The position numbers were made by a program, and so were the translations under genes. 61,341 nt of DNA, taken from Bacteroidales bacterium UBA1182 (GTDB lineage Bacteria > Bacteroidota > Bacteroidia > Bacteroidales > Bacteroidaceae). The stretch covers positions 24,001-85,341 of the forward strand of contig DBYQ01000018.1 of assembly GCA_002310015.1 (NCBI GenBank), given 5' to 3'. This document shows positions 8,025 through 17,289 of this stretch, in pieces (positions within the stretch are counted from its first letter, which is position 1; each line of letters opens with the position of its first letter). The notes under the pieces are model-generated. The model was given only the letters and a program-made list of their open reading frames with translations. It was not told the DNA's origin and ran no database searches.

Positions 8025-9404
8025 GAACCACTTGCCTATGGTGGGCATGTCATCCCACGGAATGTTACATCCGTGATATCCTATAGTCAGACCTATATTG
8101 CTAAGGCAGGACAGTGAAATGCCGTATGCTTCAGCTATGTCAATGCCGATAGCCAGATAGAAGAACCATCCTGCAAACACGAGTGCAAAGAAGAATATGC
8201 TGAACGTGAGCACGCTCTGACGCGTTGATGTAGGTATCACCTTGCCGTTTGCGCGGACCGGAAGTATGGCATTGGGATGCAGTATGCGGTTGAACTCATT
8301 GCGCATGGATTTAAGCAGGATGGCTATACGGATAGACTTCATACCACCTGTGGTAGAGCCTGCGCAGGCTCCGAGATACATGCACAATCCCAGTATCATC
8401 CAGATGAATGGCGGCCATAGGGTATAGTCTGTAGATGTAAAGCCTGTAGTGGTTATGATGGCTGTTACATGGAACAGTGCGTTGCGCAGTGATTCCGCTC
8501 CGTTATATGGTGTGGAGATGAACAGGCTTACACCCACTATCAAGGTAAAGATGCCCAGAAACAACAGATACCATTTGAACTGGGTATCCTCAATGAGTTT
8601 GTGTATTTTGCCTTGGAATACCACAAAGAAGAGCAATCCGTAGTTGATGCCTGACAGGAACATGAAGAATGTGATGACATACTCTACGGCATGGGAGTTG
8701 AAGTAGGCTATGCTGGCATTCTTGGTAGAGAAGCCTCCTGTGGCCGCGGTACATAAAGCGTGGTTTATGCTGTCAAAGATGCCCATTCCGCAGAATCTGA
8801 GGCATATGGCGCAGAGTACGGTAATAAGGATATAGACGGTGATAATCCAACGGCCGCTGACGCTTATCCTGGGATGAAGCTTGCCGTGCGTGGGGCCTAT
8901 TGCCTCAGCAGCAAAGAGCTGTACCTCACCTACACCGAATATAGGCAATACGGCTACCGTGAAGAACACTATTCCCAAACCTCCTATCCACTGTGTCAGG
9001 CTGCGCCAGAACAGCAGTCCGTGAGGCATGGCCTCAATATCATCCAGAATAGTGGCACCGGTGGTGGTGAATCCTGACATGGTTTCAAAGAAAGCATCGG
9101 TGAAATTGGGGATGTATTTGCTTATGAAATAGGGTAGTGAGCCGAACACAGAGAAGAGAACCCAGCTGACAGCCACTACTATATAGCCGTCACGGCGCGT
9201 CATGGCACCTTCATTCTTGCGGGCACTCTTGCCAAGCAGCAGCAAGGCCATGCCGCAGCAGGCACTCATTAGTGACGCCATGATGAACCCGAACAGGTCA
9301 TCCTCTCCATAAAAAAGTGGAATAAGGGCGCATGCCATCATTATTCCTGATTCAATAAGAAGCAGGACGCCCAGTATGCGGTGTATGATCCTGAAGTGTA
9401 TCAA
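7941..9404 (-). CDS. trkH: TrkH family potassium uptake channel subunit
   Basis: 487 residues with the repeated M1-P-M2 architecture of Trk/Ktr channels. The selectivity-filter loops are visible as TTTGATIL, ATGGFST, TTTGFTSTDY and a fourth SNIGLTIG-like loop, and the C-terminus MLVGRLEVFSVLLVLTPSFW is typical of TrkH. It forms the K+ pore in the inner membrane and is gated by TrkA encoded just upstream. The start is a TTG whose TTGA overlaps the trkA stop; no ATG lies close by, so translation is probably coupled to trkA. The 3' end overlaps the convergent DUF4435 gene by 84 bp. Confidence 0.94.
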   Translation of the reverse strand: MIHFRIIHRILGVLLLIESGIMMACALIPLFYGEDDLFGFIMASLMSACCGMALLLLGKSARKNEGAMTRRDGYIVVAVSWVLFSVFGSLPYFISKYIPNFTDAFFETMSGFTTTGATILDDIEAMPHGLLFWRSLTQWIGGLGIVFFTVAVLPIFGVGEVQLFAAEAIGPTHGKLHPRISVSGRWIITVYILITVLCAICLRFCGMGIFDSINHALCTAATGGFSTKNASIAYFNSHAVEYVITFFMFLSGINYGLLFFVVFQGKIHKLIEDTQFKWYLLFLGIFTLIVGVSLFISTPYNGAESLRNALFHVTAIITTTGFTSTDYTLWPPFIWMILGLCMYLGACAGSTTGGMKSIRIAILLKSMRNEFNRILHPNAILPVRANGKVIPTSTRQSVLTFSIFFFALVFAGWFFYLAIGIDIAEAYGISLSCLSNIGLTIGYHGCNIPWDDMPTIGKWFSTFLMLVGRLEVFSVLLVLTPSFWKRR

Positions 9405-10738
9405 TTGAAATACTTTTCTATTGTTTTGATCATGCCTTCCAGGCAGAATACCACAACGTGGTCACCTTCCTGAATCTGGGTGTCACCGGTTACCAGGATG
9501 GCCTCTTTGTCACGTATAAGTCCGCCAATGGTGACACCGCGCGGGAGTGATATGTCCTTGATCAGATTGCGGGTTATCTTAGCGCCTGGCATGACGTTGA
9601 ACTCGGCTACATCGGCATTGGCAAAGGTGAGGCACTTTACGTTGGTGACATCGGCGTCAAGCATCATCTGGTAGATATGGCTGGCAGCGATCTTCTTCTT
9701 GTTGATGACAGTTCCGATATCCAGCTTTTCAGCCATATTGATGTAGTCAATGTTCTCAACTTCAGCGATTGTTTTGGTGACGCCGAAACGTTTGGCAGCC
9801 AGACAAGCCAGGATATTGGTCTCTGAATTGTCTGTCAGGGCTACGAATGCCTCAGTATGGTCTATACCTTCACTTGTGAGCAGACTGGGATCCCTACCGT
9901 CGCCGTTTATTATCATGACCTTGTCATCACAGAGCTCTGTCAGGCGGTTGCACTTGTCCAGATCGCTCTCTATAATCTTGAGGTTCATATAGTCAGGCAT
10001 GAGTTTTGCCGTGCGTACAGCTATTCGGCTTCCACCCATTATGATCACGTCACGTACATCGGGCAGTTCTTCCTTACCGGCTATCTTGCGGATGTGCGGG
10101 ATGTGTTTTTTCATTGTCATGAAATATACCAGGTCACCGGCCTGTATGGTATCTGAACCGCTGGGGATTATGGTCTCCCCTTCGCGTAGTATTGCCACTA
10201 TATGATATGGCCGTTCCTTACCCAGTTGTGAGAGCGGCTTGTCAAGAATCTGCGCATTGTCACGGAGTTTGATGCCCATCATGACTAGTGCTCCTCCGGC
10301 AAATTCCCACCACTGGCGTATCCAGCTAAGCTTCATGCCATCCACGATATCCTTGGCAGCAAGCATCTCTGGATAGATAAGGGAATTTACACCCATGTTG
10401 GTGAAAAACTCCTTGTGCTTGGGCTGAAGATATTCGTAGTTGTCTATGCGGGCTACGGTTTTCTTGGCTCCCAGATAGTGTGCCAGCTGGCAGGACATGA
10501 GGTTGCGGCTTTCATCAGGAGTGACGGCCACGAACAGGTCAGCACTGTCAGCGCCGGCCTCCTTGAGACCGTGAAATGACAACGGTGATTCCTGGATGGT
10601 AAGCAGGTCAAAACTGGAGTCAAGGCGGCTAAGCTTATGTTCGCTCTCGTCTATGAGGGTAATGTCCTGATTCTCTCCTGCCAGAAGCTTGGCCAGGTGA
10701 ATGCCTACATTTCCCGCTCCTGCAATAACGATTTTCAT
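9401..10738 (-). CDS. trkA: Trk system potassium transporter regulatory subunit TrkA
   Basis: 445 residues made of two RCK_N/RCK_C halves. The first Rossmann fold opens with IVIAGAGNVGIHLAKLL at the N-terminus. The second half starts near residue 228 with VIIMGGSRIAVRTA, where the canonical GxGxxG is altered, so nucleotide binding in that half may be weaker. TrkA binds NAD(H) or ATP on the cytoplasmic face and controls the TrkH pore. Its start overlaps the dxs stop by 4 bp (ATGA) and its stop overlaps the trkH start, so dxs-trkA-trkH is one transcript. Confidence 0.95.
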   Translation of the reverse strand: MKIVIAGAGNVGIHLAKLLAGENQDITLIDESEHKLSRLDSSFDLLTIQESPLSFHGLKEAGADSADLFVAVTPDESRNLMSCQLAHYLGAKKTVARIDNYEYLQPKHKEFFTNMGVNSLIYPEMLAAKDIVDGMKLSWIRQWWEFAGGALVMMGIKLRDNAQILDKPLSQLGKERPYHIVAILREGETIIPSGSDTIQAGDLVYFMTMKKHIPHIRKIAGKEELPDVRDVIIMGGSRIAVRTAKLMPDYMNLKIIESDLDKCNRLTELCDDKVMIINGDGRDPSLLTSEGIDHTEAFVALTDNSETNILACLAAKRFGVTKTIAEVENIDYINMAEKLDIGTVINKKKIAASHIYQMMLDADVTNVKCLTFANADVAEFNVMPGAKITRNLIKDISLPRGVTIGGLIRDKEAILVTGDTQIQEGDHVVVFCLEGMIKTIEKYFN

Positions 10739-12672
10739 ACTTCTGTCTGTTTAGGTCCTGAAGTCAGCTCCTTGAGGGCGCTGATAACTGCATTCTCATC
10801 AATGTTACAGATATGCAGCAATTGAGGCGTGGAGCCGTGCTCAATAAAGCGGTCGGGCAGGCCCAGACGTCTTATTGTTGGAGTGAAGCCGTTATCCATC
10901 ATGTATTCCACTACGGCGGTACCCAGACCTCCGGTTACAGTGCCGTTTTCAATGGTAATGATGCGGCTGTATTTCTTTCCTACCTCATTGAGTATGTCAG
11001 TATCAATGGGTTTAAGGAAACGCATATCATAGAGTGCAGCGGTTTTTCCGCTCTCTTTTTCCCAACTGCATATGGCCTGCTCTGCCAGATTGCCTATAGG
11101 GCCGATGGAGAGTACAGCTATGTCATCTCCCTCTTTGATCTTACGGCCCTTGCCTACCACTACGGGTTCAAAAGGCTTACGCCAGTCTGTAAGAATGCCA
11201 CGACCGCGGGGATAACGGATGATGAATGGCCCTTGGTCAGGGAGCTGGGCCGTGTACATGAGGTTGCGCAATTCAATCTCATCGTACGGAGAAGCTATAG
11301 TTAGATTAGGAATGGGACGCAGGAACGCCAGGTCAAAGGCTCCGTGGTGCGTGGGGCCGTCTTCTCCTACCAGGCCGGCGCGGTCCAGGCATATCACTAC
11401 GTTCAGTTTCTGGATGGCTACATCATGTATGACGTTGTCATAGGCACGCTGCATGAATGATGAGTATATGTTGCAGAACGGCATCATACCCTCTTTGGCC
11501 AGACCGCCGGAGAATGTAACGGCATGTCCCTCTGCTATGCCTACGTCAAAACAACGGTCAGGATAGACTTTCATGGGGATGTCCATACTGCAGCCTATGG
11601 GCATGGCAGGGGTAATGCCTATGATCTTGCTGTTTTCACGCATAAGTTCCAAAAGGGTCTCGCCGAATACATCCTGGAAGAGTGGCGGCAGGCCGTCACC
11701 GTTACGTACTATGCGTTCACCTGTAACCTTGTCAAAGAGTCCGGGGGCATGCCAGATGGCGGAATCCTTCTCGGCCGGCTCATATCCCTTACCCTTTATT
11801 GTCTTTATGTGCAGCAATTTAGGCCCGTGCATATTCTTGATATTGGAGAGTATGCGTACCAGATTCTGGACGTTATGTCCATCCACGGGGCCGAAATAGC
11901 GTATATCCATACCCTCAAACATGTTGTTCTGTTGGGTAACCTTAAGCTTAATGTGGTTGTTGCGGCGAATGATGTTGCGGCGCTTCCGGTCATTCATGAG
12001 TCCCATTTTAAGGAGTATCCTTGATACGTAGAAACGGAACTTGTTATATGAGCGTGAGGTTTGCAGCTGGGTAAGGTAACTGCGCATGCCGCCTACGCTC
12101 TGTGATATGCTCATATCATTGTCATTCAGGATGATGAGCAGGTCATTATCTGTTATGGAAGCGTTGTTTATACCCTCAAAGGCCAGACCGCCGCTCATAG
12201 CTCCGTCACCTATCACGGCTACAACACGACGGGATGCCTTGCCGTTGCGCTTATCAGCCACGGCCATACCTAATGCCGCGGAAATGGAGTTTGAGGCATG
12301 TCCGGCGGTAAAGGTATCATATTCACTCTCATCGGGAGAGGGGAAAGGCTTGAGTCCGCCAAGCTTGCGGTTGGTGCAGAACCTGTCACGGCGTCCGGTA
12401 AGGATCTTATGACCATATGCCTGATGCCCTACATCCCATACGATACGGTCATCAGGGGTGTTGAATACATAATGCAGAGCTACAGTAAGTTCAATGGTGC
12501 CAAGACTGGAACCAAAGTGCCCGGGATTGTGTGAGAGTTCATCAATAATCATCTGTCTGAGCTCACTGCATACCTGCGGCAACTGTTCCGTAGAGAGTTT
12601 CCTGAGGTCTTCAGGTGAATCAATTTGCTTTAGCAGGTTTACCTGTGAATGTTCCTCTTCTGTCTTCTGCAT
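10735..12672 (-). CDS. dxs: 1-deoxy-D-xylulose-5-phosphate synthase
   Basis: 645 residues from the ATG at 12672. Thiamine-pyrophosphate enzyme of the MEP isoprenoid pathway, condensing pyruvate and glyceraldehyde 3-phosphate. Landmarks: HNPGHFGSSLG and the WDVGHQAYGHKILTGR segment near the N-terminus, the TPP motif GDGAMSGGLAFEGINNA, then DVGIAEGHAVTFSGGLA and DRAGLVGEDGPTHHG in the pyrimidine and transketolase-C parts. A TTG at 12693 could extend the frame by seven codons. However, the TACATTTG box at 12698-12705 would start the mRNA just at or below that codon, which favours the ATG. First gene of the dxs-trkA-trkH operon. Confidence 0.95.
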   Translation of the reverse strand: MQKTEEEHSQVNLLKQIDSPEDLRKLSTEQLPQVCSELRQMIIDELSHNPGHFGSSLGTIELTVALHYVFNTPDDRIVWDVGHQAYGHKILTGRRDRFCTNRKLGGLKPFPSPDESEYDTFTAGHASNSISAALGMAVADKRNGKASRRVVAVIGDGAMSGGLAFEGINNASITDNDLLIILNDNDMSISQSVGGMRSYLTQLQTSRSYNKFRFYVSRILLKMGLMNDRKRRNIIRRNNHIKLKVTQQNNMFEGMDIRYFGPVDGHNVQNLVRILSNIKNMHGPKLLHIKTIKGKGYEPAEKDSAIWHAPGLFDKVTGERIVRNGDGLPPLFQDVFGETLLELMRENSKIIGITPAMPIGCSMDIPMKVYPDRCFDVGIAEGHAVTFSGGLAKEGMMPFCNIYSSFMQRAYDNVIHDVAIQKLNVVICLDRAGLVGEDGPTHHGAFDLAFLRPIPNLTIASPYDEIELRNLMYTAQLPDQGPFIIRYPRGRGILTDWRKPFEPVVVGKGRKIKEGDDIAVLSIGPIGNLAEQAICSWEKESGKTAALYDMRFLKPIDTDILNEVGKKYSRIITIENGTVTGGLGTAVVEYMMDNGFTPTIRRLGLPDRFIEHGSTPQLLHICNIDENAVISALKELTSGPKQTEV

Positions 12673-12697
12673 CCTGTATAATTTGTCTTTCAAACGG

Positions 12698-12705
12698 CAA
12701 ATGTA
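12698..12705 (-). promoter_or_regulatory. -7 promoter box TACATTTG for dxs-trkA-trkH
   Basis: TAnnTTTG on the minus strand, 26 bp upstream of the dxs ATG at 12672. It faces away from the murF-alr promoter at 12801. It argues against the upstream TTG start of dxs. Confidence 0.65.
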
Positions 12706-12800
12706 CCAAAAATAGTATGAATATACTCTATGTAATGCTTTTTTTAATATGGTGGGGTAAGGTTAGGGTGAGTTGAGGGACAACTAAAAGGAATAATAGT

Positions 12801-12808
12801 TATCTTTG
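12801..12808 (+). promoter_or_regulatory. -7 promoter box TATCTTTG for murF-alr
   Basis: Perfect TAnnTTTG match 25 bp upstream of the murF-alr ATG. With the minus-strand box at 12698-12705 it makes a divergent promoter region of about 100 bp. Confidence 0.7.
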
Positions 12809-12833
12809 ACAAATTGGAAACATAACCGGTAAA

Positions 12834-15302
12834 ATGACATATTCCATCGATGATATTGTGCAGATGACAGGAGCTGAGAGATATGGTTTCTGCCCCGCTA
12901 AGATATCCTGGCTCCTTACTGACAGCCGTTCGCTCTGCTTTCCTGCCGAGACTCTGTTCTTTGCTTTGATAAGCCGGAGAAATGACGGGCACAACTATAT
13001 CCGTGACCTGTACAGCCGTGGAGTAAGAAACTTTGTGGTAAGCTATCTTCCGGACAATATGGGTGATTACAGGGAGTCAAATTTCCTGATGGTACGGGAT
13101 ACACTTGCCGCCTTGCAGACTTTGGCTGCCGCTCATAGGAAAAACTTTAAGATTCCGGTGATAGGTGTTACCGGCAGTAACGGTAAGACCATGATAAAGG
13201 AGTGGCTTTACCAGCTTTTGGAACCTGATTATGCAGTGACACGTTCTCCCAAGAGCTATAACTCCCAGATTGGTGTGCCTCTTTCAGTATGGCTGCTCAA
13301 CAAGCAGTCTGAGATAGGTATTTTTGAGGCTGGCATCTCCAAGAAGGATGAGATGCGCCAGTTGTGGAAGATTATCAAGCCTACCATAGGAGTACTTTCC
13401 AATATAGGATTGGCGCATCAGGAGAATTTCCAGTCGCTTCAGGACAAATGTGTTGAGAAACTGCGTCTCTTTCAGGATTGTGATGTGGTCATATACAACT
13501 GTGACAATGACCTGATTCAGAGTTGCGTTGACAAATCCATAATTACAGCACGCGAGATAGCATGGTCGCGCAAGGATCAGGACAAGCCCCTTTATATATC
13601 ATCGGTTGTAAAAGGAAATGATTCCACGGAGATAACTTACCGTTACATAGGTCTTGAAAATAAATTCACGATTCCGTTTATTGACGATGCATCGATAGAG
13701 GATGTGCTGCACTGCCTGGCGGTATGTATTTATCTGATGGTGCCGCCTGAAAAGATAACCGAGCGTATGGCCAAACTGGAACCTCTGGCTATGCGCCTGG
13801 AGGTAAAGGACGGCAAGCAGAACTGCATAATCATAAATGACAGTTACAATTCAGATATATCGTCTTTAGGTATAGCCCTGGATTTTATGGCACGTAGGCA
13901 GGATGGTGAATCACGGAGCCGTACTCTGATCCTTTCTGATATCCTGCAGTCCGGTTGGTCAGTGCATGAACTGTACCGTAAGGTGGCACAGCTGGCTGAG
14001 AGCCGCGGCATTACCAAGCTGATAGGTATTGGTGAGGACATATCATCTGAGGCCAAGCGGTTTGAGATTCCTGAAAAGTATTTCTTCAATACTACCAAGG
14101 AATTCCTGAAGTCTGGCATGATAAAGGGGTTCCATAATGAGATTGTGCTTATAAAAGGTGCCCGCGTATTTGAGTTTGACAGGATAGCCGAACGTCTGGA
14201 GCTTAAGGTTCATGAGACTATACTTGAGGTTAACCTTCAGGCTATAGCGGATAACCTGAACCATTACCGCAGCATGCTTGCGCCCGGTACCAAGATTGTA
14301 TGCATGGTCAAGGCATCGGCATACGGATCCGGAGCCATAGAGGTGGCCAAGACCCTGCAGGACCGCAAGGTTGATTATCTGGCTGTGGCTGTGGCCGATG
14401 AGGGTGCAGAACTGCGCAAGGCGGGTATAACCACCAGCATAATGGTGATGAATCCGGAACGTACCTCATTCAATACTCTTTTTGACCAGAAACTTGAGCC
14501 TGAGGTTTACAGTTTCCATCTGCTTGACATGATAATCCGTGCTGCTGAGCACAACGGGGTTACCAACTTCCCCATACATATCAAGATAGATACGGGTATG
14601 CACCGTCTTGGGTTTGCCCCTGAGGATATGCCGGAACTGGTTCGTCGCCTACAGAAACAGACTGCCGTCATTCCGTGTTCCGTATTCTCTCATTTTGTGG
14701 GTAGTGACAGCAGTGACTTTGATGATTTCAGCAAACTTCAGATAGAGCGTTTCAATCAGGCTGTCGATGTGCTTCAGGCTGCATTTAAGCACCATATCAT
14801 CCGGCATATATGCAACTCTGCGGGTATTGAACGTTTTCCGGAGGTGCATTATGATATGGTTCGCCTGGGATTGGGTCTTTACGGTATCAACCCGCTTGAC
14901 AACCAGCCGCTTGAAACTGTCTGCACGCTTAAGACTACCATTCTCCAGATACGTGAGTTGGAAAAGGGTGAGACGGTGGGCTACAGCCGCAAGGGTAAGA
15001 TAACCAAACATACACGTATCGCAGCCATTCCTATCGGTTATGCCGATGGTCTGGACCGCCACCTGGGCAATGGTAAGGCCTACTGCCTTGTGAACGGACA
15101 GAAGGCCTGGTATGTAGGCAATATCTGTATGGACGTTTGCATGATAGATGTCACTGACATTGAGTGCCAGGAGGGTGACAGTGTTGAGATATTCGGTCCA
15201 AACCTGCCGGTACATGTGCTGTCGGATATACTTGGAACCATTCCATACGAGATAATATCAACCGTATCGATCCGGGTAAAACGGGTATATTATACAGAAT
15301 GA
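12834..15302 (+). CDS. murF-alr: Bifunctional UDP-MurNAc-tripeptide:D-Ala-D-Ala ligase / alanine racemase
   Basis: 822 residues, two enzymes in one chain. Residues 1-450 are MurF: the ATP-binding loop GVTGSNGKTMIKEW near 112, the FEAGISKKDEM segment, and IIINDSYNSD near 339. Residues about 460-822 are a PLP-dependent alanine racemase: the cofactor lysine is near 492 in CMVKASAYGSGA, with IDTGMHRLGF and GYADGLDRHLGNG later and the VGNICMDVCMIDVTD motif. The racemase makes D-Ala and MurF adds D-Ala-D-Ala to the peptidoglycan precursor, so the fusion links supply and use. This fusion is normal for Bacteroidota. It has its own promoter. Confidence 0.95.
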   Translation: MTYSIDDIVQMTGAERYGFCPAKISWLLTDSRSLCFPAETLFFALISRRNDGHNYIRDLYSRGVRNFVVSYLPDNMGDYRESNFLMVRDTLAALQTLAAAHRKNFKIPVIGVTGSNGKTMIKEWLYQLLEPDYAVTRSPKSYNSQIGVPLSVWLLNKQSEIGIFEAGISKKDEMRQLWKIIKPTIGVLSNIGLAHQENFQSLQDKCVEKLRLFQDCDVVIYNCDNDLIQSCVDKSIITAREIAWSRKDQDKPLYISSVVKGNDSTEITYRYIGLENKFTIPFIDDASIEDVLHCLAVCIYLMVPPEKITERMAKLEPLAMRLEVKDGKQNCIIINDSYNSDISSLGIALDFMARRQDGESRSRTLILSDILQSGWSVHELYRKVAQLAESRGITKLIGIGEDISSEAKRFEIPEKYFFNTTKEFLKSGMIKGFHNEIVLIKGARVFEFDRIAERLELKVHETILEVNLQAIADNLNHYRSMLAPGTKIVCMVKASAYGSGAIEVAKTLQDRKVDYLAVAVADEGAELRKAGITTSIMVMNPERTSFNTLFDQKLEPEVYSFHLLDMIIRAAEHNGVTNFPIHIKIDTGMHRLGFAPEDMPELVRRLQKQTAVIPCSVFSHFVGSDSSDFDDFSKLQIERFNQAVDVLQAAFKHHIIRHICNSAGIERFPEVHYDMVRLGLGLYGINPLDNQPLETVCTLKTTILQIRELEKGETVGYSRKGKITKHTRIAAIPIGYADGLDRHLGNGKAYCLVNGQKAWYVGNICMDVCMIDVTDIECQEGDSVEIFGPNLPVHVLSDILGTIPYEIISTVSIRVKRVYYTE

Positions 15303-15330
15303 TGTAAAAAACAACTAATCTAAAAATAAA

Positions 15331-16791
15331 ATGACACAAACAAACAACTCAAAAGCTCAGCGGATGACAAATTTCCGCTGGGTAATGTGTGCCCTCCTTT
15401 TTGTGGCCACGACAGTCAATTATCTGGACCGTCAGGTGCTTTCACTCACCTGGAAGGATTTCATTTCAGTTGATTTCGGTTGGAGTGACAGCCAATACGG
15501 TACCATTACAGGTTTCTTTTCCATTTTCTATGCTGTAGCCTGCCTTTTCAGCGGCAAGTTCATTGACAAACTGGGTACCCGCAAGGGTTATCTGTGGGCC
15601 ATATTCATCTGGTCAGTAGGTGCCTGCATGCACGCTGCCTGCGGATGGGGTGCACTTAAATGGGCCGGTGCTGAGTCTATGGAGGCGGCCAAGAATTCGG
15701 CCGATATAATGCTGCTTGTTACCACCGCCTCAGTCTATATGTTCATATTCTGCCGTGCGGTGCTGGCACTCGGTGAGTCAGGTAACTTTCCTGCTGCCAT
15801 CAAGGTTACTGCCGAGTATTTCCCCAAGAAAGACCGTGCGTTCGCAACATCAATATTTAATGCGGGTGCATCGGTAGGTGCTCTGGCCGCTCCCGCCTGC
15901 ATTCCGCGTCTGGCTGCCGCTACCAGTTGGGAGATGGCGTTCATCATAATCGGTGCGCTGGGCTTTGTATGGATGTTCTTCTGGTTCGGTCTCTACCGCA
16001 AGCCGGAGAAGTCAAGATTTGTAAATCAGACAGAGCTGGAGTATATACACCAGGATGATGCTGCTGAACTGGCTGCTGCCAAGGCTGCCGAGCCGGTCAA
16101 GGAGGAGAAATCAATACCCTTCTTCAAGTGCTTTACATTCCGTCAGACATGGGCTTTCATTTGCGGAAAGTTCTTTACAGACGGTGTGTGGTGGTTCTTC
16201 CTGTTCTGGGCACCTGCTTACTTCAGTGACCAGTACGGTTACCGCTCAGATTCCGCTATGGCAATCAAACTCATACTAGTGCTTTATCTGATTGTTACCG
16301 TGGTAAGTATAGGCGGTGGTTACTTGCCCAAACTCTTTGTTGAGAAGAAGGGTATGGAGCCTTACTCTGGTCGCATGAAGGCTATGCTCATATTCGCTTT
16401 CTTCCCGTTGCTGGCACTTTTTGCTCAGCCTCTGGGTCAGTACAGCGCATGGTTCCCCGCAATCATCATCGGTCTGGCCGGCGCCGGACATCAGGCATGG
16501 TCGGCCAACCTCTATTCAACCATCGGTGATATGTTCCCCAAGTCAACCATCGGAACAATCACAGGCGTGGGTACCACAATGGGCGGTCTGGCATCATTCA
16601 TGATAAACAAGGGTGCAGGTATGCTCTTTACCAAGAGCGATGCCATGGGCTCGGCCTTCTCATTTCTTGGCTTTGAGGGTAAGGAAGCCGGCTATATGAT
16701 AGTATTCTGCATCTGTGCCGTGGCTTACCTTATCGGCTGGACGGTTATGAAACTCCTGGTTCCCAAATACAAACCAATTGAAGTAAATTGA
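15331..16791 (+). CDS. MFS transporter, ExuT/phthalate-permease-like (hexuronate-type anion:H+ symporter)
   Basis: 486 residues, about 12 membrane segments. The first loop VNYLDRQVLSLTWKDF and the helix 4-5 region CRAVLALGESGNFPAAIKV are characteristic of the anion:cation symporter family that includes ExuT. A charged cytoplasmic loop (about 225-260, rich in Ala, Glu and Lys) links the two halves. Substrates in this family are hexuronates and related sugar acids; the exact one is inferred only. The gene follows murF-alr by 28 bp. Its last codons (EVN then TGA) run into the heptamer repeat that begins at 16788, so the stop codon AATTGA is supplied by the repeat. Confidence 0.82.
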   Translation: MTQTNNSKAQRMTNFRWVMCALLFVATTVNYLDRQVLSLTWKDFISVDFGWSDSQYGTITGFFSIFYAVACLFSGKFIDKLGTRKGYLWAIFIWSVGACMHAACGWGALKWAGAESMEAAKNSADIMLLVTTASVYMFIFCRAVLALGESGNFPAAIKVTAEYFPKKDRAFATSIFNAGASVGALAAPACIPRLAAATSWEMAFIIIGALGFVWMFFWFGLYRKPEKSRFVNQTELEYIHQDDAAELAAAKAAEPVKEEKSIPFFKCFTFRQTWAFICGKFFTDGVWWFFLFWAPAYFSDQYGYRSDSAMAIKLILVLYLIVTVVSIGGGYLPKLFVEKKGMEPYSGRMKAMLIFAFFPLLALFAQPLGQYSAWFPAIIIGLAGAGHQAWSANLYSTIGDMFPKSTIGTITGVGTTMGGLASFMINKGAGMLFTKSDAMGSAFSFLGFEGKEAGYMIVFCICAVAYLIGWTVMKLLVPKYKPIEVN

Positions 16792-16920
16792 GAGTTGAAA
16801 ATTGAGAGTTGAGAATTGATACGCTGTACCTGCGTATATAGAATAAAGGCTTCGAATCATCGAAGCCTTTATTATTTCACGCAAGTGCGTTGGTTTTTAA
16901 TTCTCAATTTTCAATTTCTC
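16788..16920. repeat. Heptamer-arm inverted element, copy A, with terminator cargo
   Basis: Left arm 16788-16820 is four to five units of TTGARAR. The core is ACGCTGTACCTGCGT at 16821-16835, then a cargo with a perfect terminator hairpin (16842-16873), a second core ACGCAAGTGCGTTGG at 16879-16893, and a right arm of complementary units (AATTCTC, AATTTTC) to 16920. It lies between convergent genes and supplies the stop codons of both: exuT-like ends at AAT-TGA in the left arm, folB at AAT-TGA in the right arm. Related copies are at 37503, 48895, 59332 and 61134. Confidence 0.85.
16842..16873. terminator. Bidirectional terminator inside repeat copy A
   Basis: Perfect 13-bp stem: AATAAAGGCTTCG (16842-16854) with CGAAGCCTTTATT (16861-16873), loop AATCAT. 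The A/T flanks allow function for both the plus-strand transporter and the minus-strand folB operon. Confidence 0.75.
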
Positions 16921-17287
16921 TTCTTTCAGCTGTTAGTGTAAAGCTTGCAGATTTGCAGGGGGCAGCAACGGGCGGATTCAGCTTGCTGACGGTAACCGTA
17001 ACCTTTCTAATGGTGGGGATTCCCTCAAACAGAGCCTGAGCTATTCTCCCGGCCACATGCTCCAGCAGGGCGGAGCGAATCTCCATCTGTTGCTTGATGA
17101 TGGCGGCAACCTTGGCGTAGTTGATTGTGCCGTTCAGATTGTCGGAGAATATGGCGTCAGTGACATCGGCTTTCATTGAGATGCTTACCATGTACCAAGC
17201 TCCAACAATGGCCTCCTGTGGCTCTGCACCATGATAGGCGTAGAACCGCAGGCTGTCAAGTGTTATGGTTTGCTCTTTGATGTTCAT
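16904..17287 (-). CDS. folB: Dihydroneopterin aldolase
   Basis: 127 residues from the ATG at 17287, 2 bp after the nrdJ stop; a TTG at 17299 would overlap nrdJ and is less likely. FolB family features: LDSLRFYAYHGAEPQE at the N-terminus with the conserved YHG and E, LNGTINYAKVAAIIK in the middle, LLEHVAGRIAQAL, and VTVSKLNPPVA near the end. It converts dihydroneopterin to hydroxymethyl-dihydropterin in folate synthesis, as an oligomer in the cytoplasm. The last few residues (EIEN and the TGA stop) are encoded by the right arm of the heptamer repeat, so the native C-terminus has probably been altered by the repeat. Confidence 0.9.
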   Translation of the reverse strand: MNIKEQTITLDSLRFYAYHGAEPQEAIVGAWYMVSISMKADVTDAIFSDNLNGTINYAKVAAIIKQQMEIRSALLEHVAGRIAQALFEGIPTIRKVTVTVSKLNPPVAAPCKSASFTLTAERREIEN

Positions 17288-17289
17288 TC

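Noticed and set aside
11524..12024. 166-codon plus-strand frame inside dxs
   Set aside because: Shadow of a highly conserved enzyme gene; no recognisable domain.
14649..15215. 188-codon minus-strand frame inside the racemase half of murF-alr
   Set aside because: Antisense shadow of a strongly conserved domain; no start signal.
16788..16820. Short direct repeats resembling a CRISPR array
   Set aside because: The units are 7 bp with no spacers and no cas genes; they are arms of an inverted element.
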